From positions 1-30,139 of the forward strand of contig CALAVG010000222.1 in NCBI GenBank assembly GCA_937892275.1: a stretch of 30,139 nt of DNA, in the 5' to 3' direction. Of the stretch, positions 7,739 to 15,955 are shown in pieces; the stretch's first letter is position 1, and each line of letters starts with the position of its first letter. The position numbers and the translations under genes were made by a program. Below the pieces are notes generated by a model. The model saw only the letters and a list, made by a program, of their open reading frames with translations, ran no database searches and had not been told where the DNA came from. This DNA is from an uncultured Methanomicrobiales archaeon (GTDB taxonomy: Archaea; Thermoplasmatota; Thermoplasmata; Methanomassiliicoccales; Methanomethylophilaceae).

Positions 7739-8857
7739 ATGGCCGCAGATTTCTCACAGATAATGGTAGTCACCAAGAACGAGATGATCAAATGCGTCCG
7801 CGGGAAGAAGTTCCTGGTCAGCCTGCTGATTGTCCTCCTGGTGTTCCTGCTGATAACCGCGCTCCAGTTCGTCACCAAGAACTGGGATAAGATGGACAAC
7901 ATCGCTACCCTCGTGGATGTCTACTTCGACACCTTGCCCGTGGTCATCACGCTGATCGTTGCGCTACTGTCGTCGATAGCCATAGTATCGGAGTTCGAGG
8001 AGAGGACGGCTCTGATCCTGTTCACCAGGCCCGTGAGGCGCACGTCCATCCTCCTGGGGAAGATCCTGTCCTGTACCATAATCGAGGCGGCGATCATCCT
8101 TGCCTACTACATCCTCGTCTGCATCATCGGAATCACGAAGATCGGGGAGATACCGTTCGAATTCATAACATCCTTCGGATTCGCGGTGCTCTACGCATTC
8201 GCGGCATCCGGAGTCGCATTCATCATCAGCTCGTTCTTCAGGAAGGGGAGCGTGTGCACCGTCATATCGATCCTCCTCCTGGTACTGGTCTTCCCCCTGG
8301 TGTCGACCATGACGGCGACCAACGACGGCGAGAACTGGTACATGATCGACCAGGCCGGTGACACCATCTATACATGCGTCCCGGAATACGTGGACAACTA
8401 CAACGAGAGCCTCGTCCGTTTCGACGAGGTCGTCGACAATGCGGCAGAGATCCTGTCTGGATATGTCAACTCCACCACCACCGACATTAAAGGTCTGGAT
8501 ACGTTGGTCTTCGCCGAAGCGTTCCATGAATTAAGCAAGGAAATGCAACAGACCGTTGTAGCAGCTGTCCAGAAAACGGGTGCCGTCCCGGCGGATTATG
8601 AGGGCTACTTCACACAGGAATTCATGAATATCAGCGATTCGGAGAGGAAATCGCTGGTCGATCTGTATGCGTTCCTCAACATAGGTGCCGACAAGAACAT
8701 CCCCGAGATGATCGTCATCCTCAGATTCATGACGAACATGTCCATCCTCAAGCCGATAGATTATCCCGACCTGGTGAAGAATGCCACAGTCCTGATCATC
8801 TGGGGACTCGTCTGCTACCTCATCGCATGGGCAAGGTTCATCAGAAGGGAGTTTTGA
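7739..8857 (+). CDS. ABC-2 type transporter permease
   Basis: A 372-residue membrane protein with about six hydrophobic segments: one near residues 25-45, one near 60-85 running into the cytoplasmic TRPVRRTSILLGK loop that is typical of ABC-2 permeases, three more to about residue 200, then a large polar loop of roughly 140 residues, and a final helix near the C-terminus (LIIWGLVCYLIAWA). The ATG is one base past the ATPase stop, so the genes are translated together. The large loop before the last helix is probably extracytoplasmic and may recognise substrate. No substrate can be named from the sequence. The T-rich sequence downstream (about 8933-8952) may end transcription. Confidence 0.88.
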   Translation: MAADFSQIMVVTKNEMIKCVRGKKFLVSLLIVLLVFLLITALQFVTKNWDKMDNIATLVDVYFDTLPVVITLIVALLSSIAIVSEFEERTALILFTRPVRRTSILLGKILSCTIIEAAIILAYYILVCIIGITKIGEIPFEFITSFGFAVLYAFAASGVAFIISSFFRKGSVCTVISILLLVLVFPLVSTMTATNDGENWYMIDQAGDTIYTCVPEYVDNYNESLVRFDEVVDNAAEILSGYVNSTTTDIKGLDTLVFAEAFHELSKEMQQTVVAAVQKTGAVPADYEGYFTQEFMNISDSERKSLVDLYAFLNIGADKNIPEMIVILRFMTNMSILKPIDYPDLVKNATVLIIWGLVCYLIAWARFIRREF

Positions 8858-8929
8858 TCTATCAATCAAACCATTTTCTAAACCATTTCCTTCTTATCTG
8901 GCACTATTCCGGTCAGGGCATTTCGGGCA

Positions 8930-8990
8930 CTTTTATTTATATTTAAATTTTTAGAAAAATTTATATTAAGAATAAATAACCCATCCGGAC
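8930..8990. repeat. AT-rich block with a perfect 8-bp inverted repeat
   Basis: This block is almost pure A/T in otherwise GC-rich DNA, between the permease stop and cca. Bases 8945-8962 read AAATTTTT-AG-AAAAATTT, a perfect 8-bp inverted repeat with a 2-base centre. It could be a transcription end for the permease, a regulator site, or an easily melted region; the sequence alone does not decide. Confidence 0.5.
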
Positions 8991-9005
8991 CTGGTTTCTT
9001 GACAG

Positions 9006-9013
9006 TTTTATAC
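9006..9013 (+). promoter_or_regulatory. TATA box of cca
   Basis: TTTTATAC lies 57 bases upstream of the preferred cca ATG, leaving a leader of about 30 bases that contains the GAGGTG ribosome binding site at 9051-9056. Confidence 0.55.
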
Positions 9014-9062
9014 ACGTTCGACCATACCAGGACTCGTAAGAACGACCTGAGAGGTGAGAATC

Positions 9063-10397
9063 ATGGATGAGGAACTAGTGGAATTGTCAGTACTGTCCGA
9101 GATAGTTCCGTCCAAAGAGGAGATGGAGAGATTGGATTCCATCGCAGGAAGACTCCTGGAGATCACAAGGTCGTATTTCGAGAAGAAAAGCATCGATGTT
9201 GATGTCAGACTCGCAGGGTCCTATGCAAAGGGCAGCTACCTCAAGGATCAGGACTTCGATCTTTTCATGATGTTCCCTATGAACACCCCGAAGAAGGAGA
9301 TGATGGATCTCGGCCTCCAGGCAGGGAAGGACATCATCGGAGGGGAACTCATCTATTCGGAACACCCGTACACCACCGGATTCTTCGAAGGGATCGAGAC
9401 GGATATGGTCCCTTGCTACAAGCTCCCGGACACATCCCACATAAGGACCGCCGTGGACCGCACCCCGTTCCACACGCTCTACATGAACTCCCATCTCACG
9501 TCGGATCAGAAGGATCAGGTCCGTCTGCTGAAGAAGTTCATGAAAGGCATTGGCGCATACGGCGCGGAACAGGATTCCAGAGGATTCTCCGGATACATGT
9601 GCGAGGTACTGGTGGTCAAGTACGGTACCTTCAAGGAGGTGCTCGAGGCCAGTATCCAATGGAAGGATGGCGAGACCATCGTCGTCGAAGAGGCTGGCCC
9701 CCACTTCAAATCCGCCCTGGTCGTATACGATCCGGTGGACAGGAACCGCAATGCGGCATCATCAGTCCACATCGATACGCTCCACCTGTTCCAAACAGCA
9801 GCCAGAGCTTATCTGGAGGATCCCAGAGAGGAGTTCTTCTTCCCCAGGCCCCGCGTACCGCTGGCCCCGGAGGAGTTGGAATGGATCTGCGCCAAGAGGA
9901 AGACCAAGCTGGTCTCCGTGTCGTTCGACAGGCCCGATGCCAACGAGGACAACCTCCAGGCACAGCTCTGGAGGACGCAGTACGCCATCGAAAAGAAGTT
10001 CGGGGAATTCGATTTCAAAGTGCTGAGAGCGGCCCATATGCTGGACGAATTCAGGCTCCGCGTCGTCTTCGAACTGGAGAACGACATCCTCTCCGAGACC
10101 GTCGAGCACAGGGGGCCTCCTGTAAGGGTCAAGGAGGCATCCGACAACTTCCTGGAGCACTGGAAGGACAACCCCTATGGTAACCCGTACCAGAACGATG
10201 GTTACTGGTATGTCATCTCCCCCCGCCCGTTACGTACGGCGAAGGAGTTCCTTCAGAAGGAGGTTTCGATCTCAGGCATCGGCAGGAGCCTGGACCCCAG
10301 CACGATGGAGATAAGGGATCACATCGAGGCCCTGTATTCCGAGGATACGGGACTTCTCACCGAGCTGCTCGATCCCAGGTACCCCTGGGAGAACTGA
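9063..10397 (+). CDS. cca: CCA-adding enzyme (tRNA nucleotidyltransferase, archaeal class I)
   Basis: A 444-residue archaeal class I CCA-adding enzyme, which builds or repairs the 3' CCA of tRNAs without a nucleic acid template. The nucleotidyltransferase signature is GSYAKGS at residues 52-58 with the metal-binding DxD at D64/D66 (QDFDLF); the third carboxylate is probably D114 in ETDMVPCY. The length matches the family. I chose ATG 9063 because GAGGTG sits 6 bases upstream; a GTG at 9054 inside that motif would add three residues. The gene has its own promoter and no close same-strand partner. It is functionally relevant to the tRNA-Pro gene in this window, whose CCA end is not encoded (the discriminator A is followed by CTC). 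Confidence 0.95.
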   Translation: MDEELVELSVLSEIVPSKEEMERLDSIAGRLLEITRSYFEKKSIDVDVRLAGSYAKGSYLKDQDFDLFMMFPMNTPKKEMMDLGLQAGKDIIGGELIYSEHPYTTGFFEGIETDMVPCYKLPDTSHIRTAVDRTPFHTLYMNSHLTSDQKDQVRLLKKFMKGIGAYGAEQDSRGFSGYMCEVLVVKYGTFKEVLEASIQWKDGETIVVEEAGPHFKSALVVYDPVDRNRNAASSVHIDTLHLFQTAARAYLEDPREEFFFPRPRVPLAPEELEWICAKRKTKLVSVSFDRPDANEDNLQAQLWRTQYAIEKKFGEFDFKVLRAAHMLDEFRLRVVFELENDILSETVEHRGPPVRVKEASDNFLEHWKDNPYGNPYQNDGYWYVISPRPLRTAKEFLQKEVSISGIGRSLDPSTMEIRDHIEALYSEDTGLLTELLDPRYPWEN

Positions 10398-10507
10398 TTC
10401 ATCAATCGACTTCCAGAAGGATGTCCGTTACATCTATTGGATGATAGTGCCAGCAATCACAGAACCTTCCTCGTCGAGCTCATTTTAACGCGCGTGCGGG
10501 CGCTACA

Positions 10508-10514
10508 TTTATAC
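10508..10514 (+). promoter_or_regulatory. TATA box and strong ribosome binding site of the giant surface protein gene
   Basis: TTTATAC at 10508-10514 is followed by GGAGGA at 10545-10550, 7-8 bases before the ATG at 10558. Both elements are close to consensus, suggesting strong expression. Confidence 0.6.
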
Positions 10515-10557
10515 GCTTGCTTAACAGTTTAGGGAACATTATTCGGAGGATGAACTC

Positions 10558-13500
10558 ATGGATAAGAGAATGAAAGTAACATTTGCTGTCGTTCTTGCCT
10601 TGGCTTTCGCTCTGTCTTTCGCAATCGTAAGCACAGACTCGAATAATGATGCTACGGACTCAAACGAAGTCATAGTCATCGACAAAGACAAGACAATCGC
10701 AGACGGCGAAACTTTTGAACTGAACGCAGATTATGAAATCAAATCGGGTGTCACAATCACATTCGAAACGGGATCGATACTCCATATCGATATCACTATC
10801 CCTTGGTCCATTAAGGGAGAGGCCGGAAGCGCCCTCATCTTCGAGGAAGGCGCTACGGTCCAGCTCACCGCGATGGGCTTCTTCGAGAGGGTAAACGTTC
10901 TCGACGACTACACCTCCGTCGCAATCGACGGAAAGATCTCATACGGATATTCTAGCGCCAATTCAAAACTCACAGCCTCAATTACCGTTGATAACGGAAC
11001 CAAAGCTGTGGTCGACGGCATGACTTACAACTTCAAGGCGACCTCAGTCGCCGTCGCACCCGAGTTCAAGATGGTCGGTGGAAAACTCTCTGAGATCAAA
11101 GGCGACGTCAAGATCAAGTCCGACGGAGTTACACTCGCATTTGGCGAGATCGCGATCGGATCCATCGAAAAGATTGACATCTCCGTCTACGCCTCATATG
11201 CAGTAGGAGATTCCGATTACTCCGTCGCCCTCAAAGGAGACGCGGCACTCAAGGCCGCTATCCAGGGAATCGTCGTAGAGATATCCGAGAAGGTCGACAT
11301 CACAGCCGGCCTCAAAGGAATCATCGAGGACATCGACTGGACCGACCTCAACTCACTCAAGGACGTCATCCCTTACATCAACGGATCCATGTCCGGCGAC
11401 CTCAAGATCAACGCAGACGTCGAGTCCATTAAGATCGATGACGCTGAAGCACAGTACAGTGCTAACTTCAGCGAGAAGGAAGTCAAGATCACCTTCGGTC
11501 TCGACATCGAGACCATCTCCCTGAAATACGGAGGAGTCGAGGGATATATCAACAGCATCACCGTCAGCGATGAGCTCAAGGTGGAACTCGGTTCCTTCAT
11601 GGAGCTTCTCTCCATGAGGAACATCATCGGATCCTACATCTTTGCGGCTGGATACGATGCAGAGATCGGAAAGGAAGCCATCGAGGAATTCATGACCGAC
11701 TTCCTCACACCCGCATTCCCCGACGGAGACGACGTCGAAGAGTTAGTCGACGGAATCGTCGAACAGATCCCCGAAGAACAGATGTACATGGCCGGAATAA
11801 CCTTCGCATACTCACTTTACTTCATCGAGACCGTGGACGGACTCGACTTCGCCAAGATATGCGTAGATTCATATAACAGCACAACCGAGACCGGAATCAT
11901 CTCCAAACACCTCGAGTACATCGAGCTGGTCGCAAAACAGATTGCAAAGAGCATCACCGGAATCGACGATTACAAGACCACCACAGTAAACGGATTCGGC
12001 ACATTCGCCATCGGGACGATCACCGTGGACGCCGACGACAAGGGCTACCACTTCGGCTTCGACGGGCTCGCATTCACTCTGACATTCGATGACGGAATCG
12101 AGGCGGAGGGTTCATTCGGATCAATACAGATTCAGGCCGATTCACAGAAAGTCTACGCTGACGTCGTCACACCTGCATTCGCAGCAGAGTGCTCCATCGA
12201 TAATGACGGGCTCGAAGCAAAATTCACCATAGAGGGAGACCTCAAGTTCACTCTCCAGGACAAGTCCAACGATGCTCAGTACTACGACATGAGCTATGCA
12301 TTCAACGGTATCAAGGTCAGCGAAGAGATCGAACTCGACCCGAAAGTGGCCAAGATCACAACCAGCGAATCCATCAAAAGTGCAAGCTTCGCTATCGATG
12401 ATGTCGTCATCACCACTGGTTCGATGAGCGAGAATTCAAGCCTCGTTCTCGACAGCGGAAGCTTCCTGGATATATTCAGCATGAGGAACCTGGACAACCT
12501 CGTAGAGTTCATCCTCAACGACTACAACCCGGAGATGAGCGAGTCCTCCTTCAAGCTGTTCCTGATGGATGTGTACGCCACCGCTTACCCCAGCGAAGAG
12601 ACCGAAGCTCTCATCGAAGGCATCATCGAAAACACCCCTGAAGAGATCATGCCTGCCATCGGATTCGAATGCCAGTTCATCTACTTCGTCTTCGAGAAGG
12701 AGGACCTCGTACTCCATACCGTCTGCGCGGACATCGCCAAGAACATCGAGGACCTGGACTCCCCCGAGGGAATGATTGAGTACATTAGTAAGGTAGCAGA
12801 GAAGATCTTCGAGGTCGAGACCGGAATCGAGGACTTCCAGATGCCCTCCGTCGCAGCTGAATACCACCAGGACATCGGCGAAATCACCGTCAAATACGAT
12901 GATGAGACTCTGGTCTTCAACGGAGCATCCGCCAACTTCGAGCTCGAGGACGGCTCAATCACAGCCAACTACAGATTTAAGGGACTCGAATTCAGCTACT
13001 TGAACGACGACATGGATGTCCAGATCGTTCTCCCCACAGTCTATGTCATGATGAACGACTCCGACGGGCTCTATGGAGAATTGACCGTCAAAGGCGACTT
13101 CGTCTTCAGAAACGTTGACCCCCAGGACATATACAGCTCATACATCCTGTCCATCGACGACATCGACAGCGCCGAATCATTCGCAATTAGGGACGGAAAG
13201 CTCGAACTCACATCCGGATTCAGCTTCGGCACGGTCTACGGATACTACGGAGAGAAGGATACTGAAGATCTGGCATTCTTCACTATGGACGGTACAGACC
13301 TTGTCCTCACCGGAACCATCGACCTCGCGAGCCTAATCGAAGCTATCGCGACCGGAGACTACTCCAAAGTCATCGCTGACCTCGAGATCGATGGATCGAT
13401 CGCCGGCATGATGTTCAGCCAGATGCTCGAATCTGATTCCAGCACAGATAGCTACAAAGCAGCTATCGACGAGTTCACCATTGATGTCAAAGCATCCAAT

Positions 13501-15198
13501 GGGGAGGAGGGAATCGCTGTCAGCGGAACGATCACCCTCGACGGCGGATACTACAGCAATGATGATGTCTATGAGGCGATCGACGATACTGAGCTCAACA
13601 TCTCCTTCGCAGAAGGAAAGGGAACCGTGGACTTGACCGGAGGATTTAACATAATTAGATTCGACATAGGCGAGGCCAACTACATGCTCACCACATCCGA
13701 CCTCGAACTCAAGTGCGACATTGCACTCGATGAAGATAAACCCATCTCGATTAATCCCACTGCTGCATCCGCGCACGCATCAATCTGGAATGAAGGGATC
13801 ACCACCGACCTCGGTAAGGTCACAATGACCGGAGATTATTCCAAGGGAGACTACCAGTTAGAGACCGACAAGGCAGAGGTATCTGGGACCTACACCGGAA
13901 AGAAGGATCTGAAATCCGTCAGCGGGTACGTCGACGGAATTGTCATTATACCTTCTAACGATTCCGAACTCATGATAAAGTACACAGATGCGAAGATCGA
14001 GTACACTATGAATGACGGTAAGAAGATGGTGACCACTCTGATCCCCAACGATACCACAAAGGTAGTCGACATCACCTGCGCCACCAGCGGTGACGGAGAC
14101 GGAGTCATCTACGACCCCGCCCTTGTCATCCCCGATCTCGCGATATACGATATCTTCGAGTCTGCATACTACGACGAGTACAAGGTCAACTACATCTTCA
14201 CCGGAGATGTGCCTCTCGTGATGGAAGAGATGGACCTGACGAAACTGGAAATGCACGGAAAGGTCTACTTCACCTATGGCCATCTGATCCTCAAGGACGG
14301 AAGCATTATCGACTTCAAGCTTAATGGAGCAGTAATGTGCTATGATTCCGATATCGACGGTGGAACCGGACTCAGTATCGCAGCCCTGCCCGGATACACG
14401 CTCTCCGGCGAATACAGCGGATTCACGGTCAACGAGAAGAACGTTGTCACCGACATAGACTTCGTCCTTGGAACCGCAATCTGTTCAACGCAGTCCGTGG
14501 GAAACAAATACACCGTGACCATCAACAACGAGAAGATTCCCGCGACCTTCGGAGAAGTGTTCATATACAGCTACACCGGCGGAGATGAGCCTCTCTGGTT
14601 CCTCGACGAAGACGGAAAAATGCGCGGTATCGTCAGTGAAGGAGCACTCCGTTACTGCTACGATGTGGTCGGAAACATCACCCTGACCCCTGAATTCGGA
14701 ACCAAGGCAGCGACCGGACAGCCCGGATCCATCGTAAAAGTAGATGACGATGCATTCTTCGTGCAACCTGCGGATGAACCGTTCATTGTCCAGAACAAAT
14801 CTGGAGTCGCATTCCTCATCGACGGAACCGCAGCAGACAGCTACTACAAGTACAGCGCCACCGAGACCAAGTACGACGGAATGAAGGCCTACGAGATCAA
14901 GGGAACCGACGCTGCATGGATATACGTGCCCATCAGCAATTACGACGCGTTGGTCTACCACATCATGAACGGTGTCGAAGTGCCCATGGCAACCGAGATC
15001 TACTACAATATGGATGCTGACCAATACTTTGCTTTATTCTATGCAAGTAGCTACTCCGTTTACGCCATCGATGAGTTCAACCACGATGGCGGAAGCAGCG
15101 ACAGCAACGTCATGCTCTATGTCGTCATCGCCATAGTGGTCCTCGTCATCATCGCTATCGCAGCTGTAATGGCATCCAAGAAGAAGCAGAACGCCTGA
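10558..15198 (+). CDS. Giant secreted, C-terminally membrane-anchored surface protein
   Basis: A 1546-residue protein, the largest in the window. The N-terminus has a basic start (MDKRMK) and hydrophobic stretch to about residue 25 followed by STDSNNDATDSN, a signal peptide pattern. Residues 1519-1538 form a hydrophobic helix followed by KKKQNA, a stop-transfer anchor, so about 1490 acidic residues lie outside the cell. The outer part is beta-rich and repetitive (many G-x-I-T/V-x-V strands), with a long internal duplication from about residue 345 to 885. The first 100 residues (LNADYEIKSGVTITFETGS and on) resemble the starts of adhesin-like or beta-helix proteins. There are scattered cysteines and no recognisable enzyme motif. 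I infer an adhesin-like or S-layer-associated role. A strong promoter and ribosome binding site precede it, and a hairpin terminator follows. Confidence 0.9.
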   Translation: MDKRMKVTFAVVLALAFALSFAIVSTDSNNDATDSNEVIVIDKDKTIADGETFELNADYEIKSGVTITFETGSILHIDITIPWSIKGEAGSALIFEEGATVQLTAMGFFERVNVLDDYTSVAIDGKISYGYSSANSKLTASITVDNGTKAVVDGMTYNFKATSVAVAPEFKMVGGKLSEIKGDVKIKSDGVTLAFGEIAIGSIEKIDISVYASYAVGDSDYSVALKGDAALKAAIQGIVVEISEKVDITAGLKGIIEDIDWTDLNSLKDVIPYINGSMSGDLKINADVESIKIDDAEAQYSANFSEKEVKITFGLDIETISLKYGGVEGYINSITVSDELKVELGSFMELLSMRNIIGSYIFAAGYDAEIGKEAIEEFMTDFLTPAFPDGDDVEELVDGIVEQIPEEQMYMAGITFAYSLYFIETVDGLDFAKICVDSYNSTTETGIISKHLEYIELVAKQIAKSITGIDDYKTTTVNGFGTFAIGTITVDADDKGYHFGFDGLAFTLTFDDGIEAEGSFGSIQIQADSQKVYADVVTPAFAAECSIDNDGLEAKFTIEGDLKFTLQDKSNDAQYYDMSYAFNGIKVSEEIELDPKVAKITTSESIKSASFAIDDVVITTGSMSENSSLVLDSGSFLDIFSMRNLDNLVEFILNDYNPEMSESSFKLFLMDVYATAYPSEETEALIEGIIENTPEEIMPAIGFECQFIYFVFEKEDLVLHTVCADIAKNIEDLDSPEGMIEYISKVAEKIFEVETGIEDFQMPSVAAEYHQDIGEITVKYDDETLVFNGASANFELEDGSITANYRFKGLEFSYLNDDMDVQIVLPTVYVMMNDSDGLYGELTVKGDFVFRNVDPQDIYSSYILSIDDIDSAESFAIRDGKLELTSGFSFGTVYGYYGEKDTEDLAFFTMDGTDLVLTGTIDLASLIEAIATGDYSKVIADLEIDGSIAGMMFSQMLESDSSTDSYKAAIDEFTIDVKASNGEEGIAVSGTITLDGGYYSNDDVYEAIDDTELNISFAEGKGTVDLTGGFNIIRFDIGEANYMLTTSDLELKCDIALDEDKPISINPTAASAHASIWNEGITTDLGKVTMTGDYSKGDYQLETDKAEVSGTYTGKKDLKSVSGYVDGIVIIPSNDSELMIKYTDAKIEYTMNDGKKMVTTLIPNDTTKVVDITCATSGDGDGVIYDPALVIPDLAIYDIFESAYYDEYKVNYIFTGDVPLVMEEMDLTKLEMHGKVYFTYGHLILKDGSIIDFKLNGAVMCYDSDIDGGTGLSIAALPGYTLSGEYSGFTVNEKNVVTDIDFVLGTAICSTQSVGNKYTVTINNEKIPATFGEVFIYSYTGGDEPLWFLDEDGKMRGIVSEGALRYCYDVVGNITLTPEFGTKAATGQPGSIVKVDDDAFFVQPADEPFIVQNKSGVAFLIDGTAADSYYKYSATETKYDGMKAYEIKGTDAAWIYVPISNYDALVYHIMNGVEVPMATEIYYNMDADQYFALFYASSYSVYAIDEFNHDGGSSDSNVMLYVVIAIVVLVIIAIAAVMASKKKQNA
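11590..12456 (+). repeat. Internal protein repeat, copy A (residues about 345-633)
   Basis: Begins GSFMELLSMRN, continues with a helical acidic segment (DDVEELVDGIVEQIPEEQMY), SITGIDDYKT, then beta-rich sequence containing GLEAKFTIEGDLKF. The same order of motifs recurs 289 residues later. Similarity is at protein level; I did not see it as near-identical DNA. Confidence 0.75.
12457..13212 (+). repeat. Internal protein repeat, copy B (residues about 634-885)
   Basis: Begins GSFLDIFSMRN, then ETEALIEGIIENTPEEIMPA, VETGIEDFQM and GLYGELTVKGDFVF, matching copy A motif by motif. It ends where a weaker third start (LTSGFSFGTVYGYYGEK, near residue 885) suggests a decayed further copy. Confidence 0.75.
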
Positions 15199-15209
15199 TA
15201 ACCTTCAAT

Positions 15210-15227
15210 GCCGCCCGGAAGGGCGGC
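15210..15227 (+). terminator. Hairpin after the giant surface protein gene
   Basis: A perfect 7-bp stem GCCGCCC/GGGCGGC with a GGAA loop starts 12 bases after the TGA. The sequence after it (CAAACCCTTTAAAC) is only weakly T-rich, so it may terminate transcription or protect the 3' end. Confidence 0.55.
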
Positions 15228-15298
15228 CAAACCCTTTAAACAACCATTCTCCGAAGCGTTCGTTCAGAACCATACCTCGGCGACCCGATCCAAAAACC

Positions 15299-15307
15299 TT
15301 ATTATAT
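15299..15307 (+). promoter_or_regulatory. TATA box of tRNA-Pro
   Basis: TTATTATAT is centred about 29 bases before the first base of the mature tRNA, the spacing expected for an archaeal stable RNA promoter with almost no leader. Confidence 0.6.
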
Positions 15308-15331
15308 CGCCGACAAATCAGAGGGACCAAT

Positions 15332-15404
15332 GGGCCTATGGGCTAGCTTGGTATACTTGTGGCTTTGGGAGCCATTGACCCCGGTTCAAATCCGGGTAGG
15401 CCCA
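15332..15404 (+). tRNA. tRNA-Pro (anticodon UGG)
   Basis: The acceptor stem GGGCCTA pairs with TAGGCCC (15397-15403), with discriminator A at 15404. The anticodon stem GTGGC/GCCAT closes a 7-base loop with anticodon TGG at 15366-15368 and G37, as usual for tRNA-Pro. The T arm is CCCGG-TTCAAAT-CCGGG. CCA is not encoded and would be added by the cca product. The D arm is weak: in my alignment only about two of four pairs form (C12-A23 and T13-T22 mismatched), although the A14 and G18-G19 landmarks (CTAGCTTGGTA) are present. No intron is seen. Confidence 0.93.
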
Positions 15405-15434
15405 CTCATCTTGTAAGAAATCAGATGCTCTGGC

Positions 15435-15453
15435 GGATCACAATCGGTGATCC
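15435..15453 (+). other. Hairpin downstream of tRNA-Pro
   Basis: A perfect 7-bp inverted repeat GGATCAC/GTGATCC with a 5-base loop lies 31 bases past the tRNA. It lacks a T tract; it could be a processing or termination signal, or chance. Confidence 0.3.
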
Positions 15454-15529
15454 TCAGGACCTGTCACTATCTTTATGACAAGTATGCATCAAATACGTAT
15501 CACGATATGATCATATTCCGATAGAATCC

Positions 15530-15540
15530 AAAATAAATAT
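15530..15540 (+). promoter_or_regulatory. TATA box of the 15561 gene (probably leaderless)
   Basis: AAAATAAATAT is centred about 26 bases before the ATG at 15561, so transcription would start at or next to the start codon. No Shine-Dalgarno sequence precedes that ATG, which agrees with a leaderless mRNA. Confidence 0.5.
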
Positions 15541-15560
15541 CGCAGTGCTGATTCGCTATC

Positions 15561-15911
15561 ATGGAGGAGATCTTCGATTTCCAGCAATCGCTCCTGAGCA
15601 CCCAATACCATGTCGGGATCGCGAAACAGATGCCGCGTGACGAGATGGAATCCACATTGAAGGAACTCTTCGACGAGATCGTGGAGACCTACAAGGATTT
15701 CCCCGGGATGCAATGCATCATCGCCAATATGGCCATGGGGGATATCAAATACATGGAGTCCGAAAATGCGGCGTATGGGGAATATATCTGGAACAAATGG
15801 ACGGATGATGCCAGGATCCAGCCTTGGGATGTCCCTGCAGAATCATTGAGAAGAGCTTCCAAAATAGTCTACGGGAAAGAGGATGCCTTCGTATGGCGAA
15901 AACCGCAATGA
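15561..15911 (+). CDS. Hypothetical protein, 116 residues
   Basis: A soluble, mostly helical-looking protein with no signal peptide or membrane segment. Notable stretches are an acidic helix ESTLKELFDEIVETYKDF, CIIANMAMGD, and an aromatic C-terminal half with GEYIWNKWTDDARIQPWDVP. I do not recognise a family. The ATG is about 26 bases after a TATA-like element, so it is probably translated from a leaderless message. It sits alone between tRNA-Pro and a convergent surface protein gene, sharing a hairpin terminator with the latter. Codon use looks like that of its neighbours. Confidence 0.7.
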   Translation: MEEIFDFQQSLLSTQYHVGIAKQMPRDEMESTLKELFDEIVETYKDFPGMQCIIANMAMGDIKYMESENAAYGEYIWNKWTDDARIQPWDVPAESLRRASKIVYGKEDAFVWRKPQ

Positions 15912-15930
15912 TCCCGTGAAAATGTTTGAA

Positions 15931-15946
15931 GGGGCCGAATGGCCCC
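15931..15946. terminator. Hairpin between convergent genes 15561 and 15956
   Basis: A perfect 6-bp stem GGGGCC/GGCCCC with a GAAT loop lies between two convergent stop codons and could serve both. On the minus strand it reads CCATTAGGGGCC, very like the start of the hairpin at 1461-1475 (CATTAGGGGGC), the two being placed the same way just after minus-strand genes. Confidence 0.55.
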
Positions 15947-15955
15947 TAATGGTTT

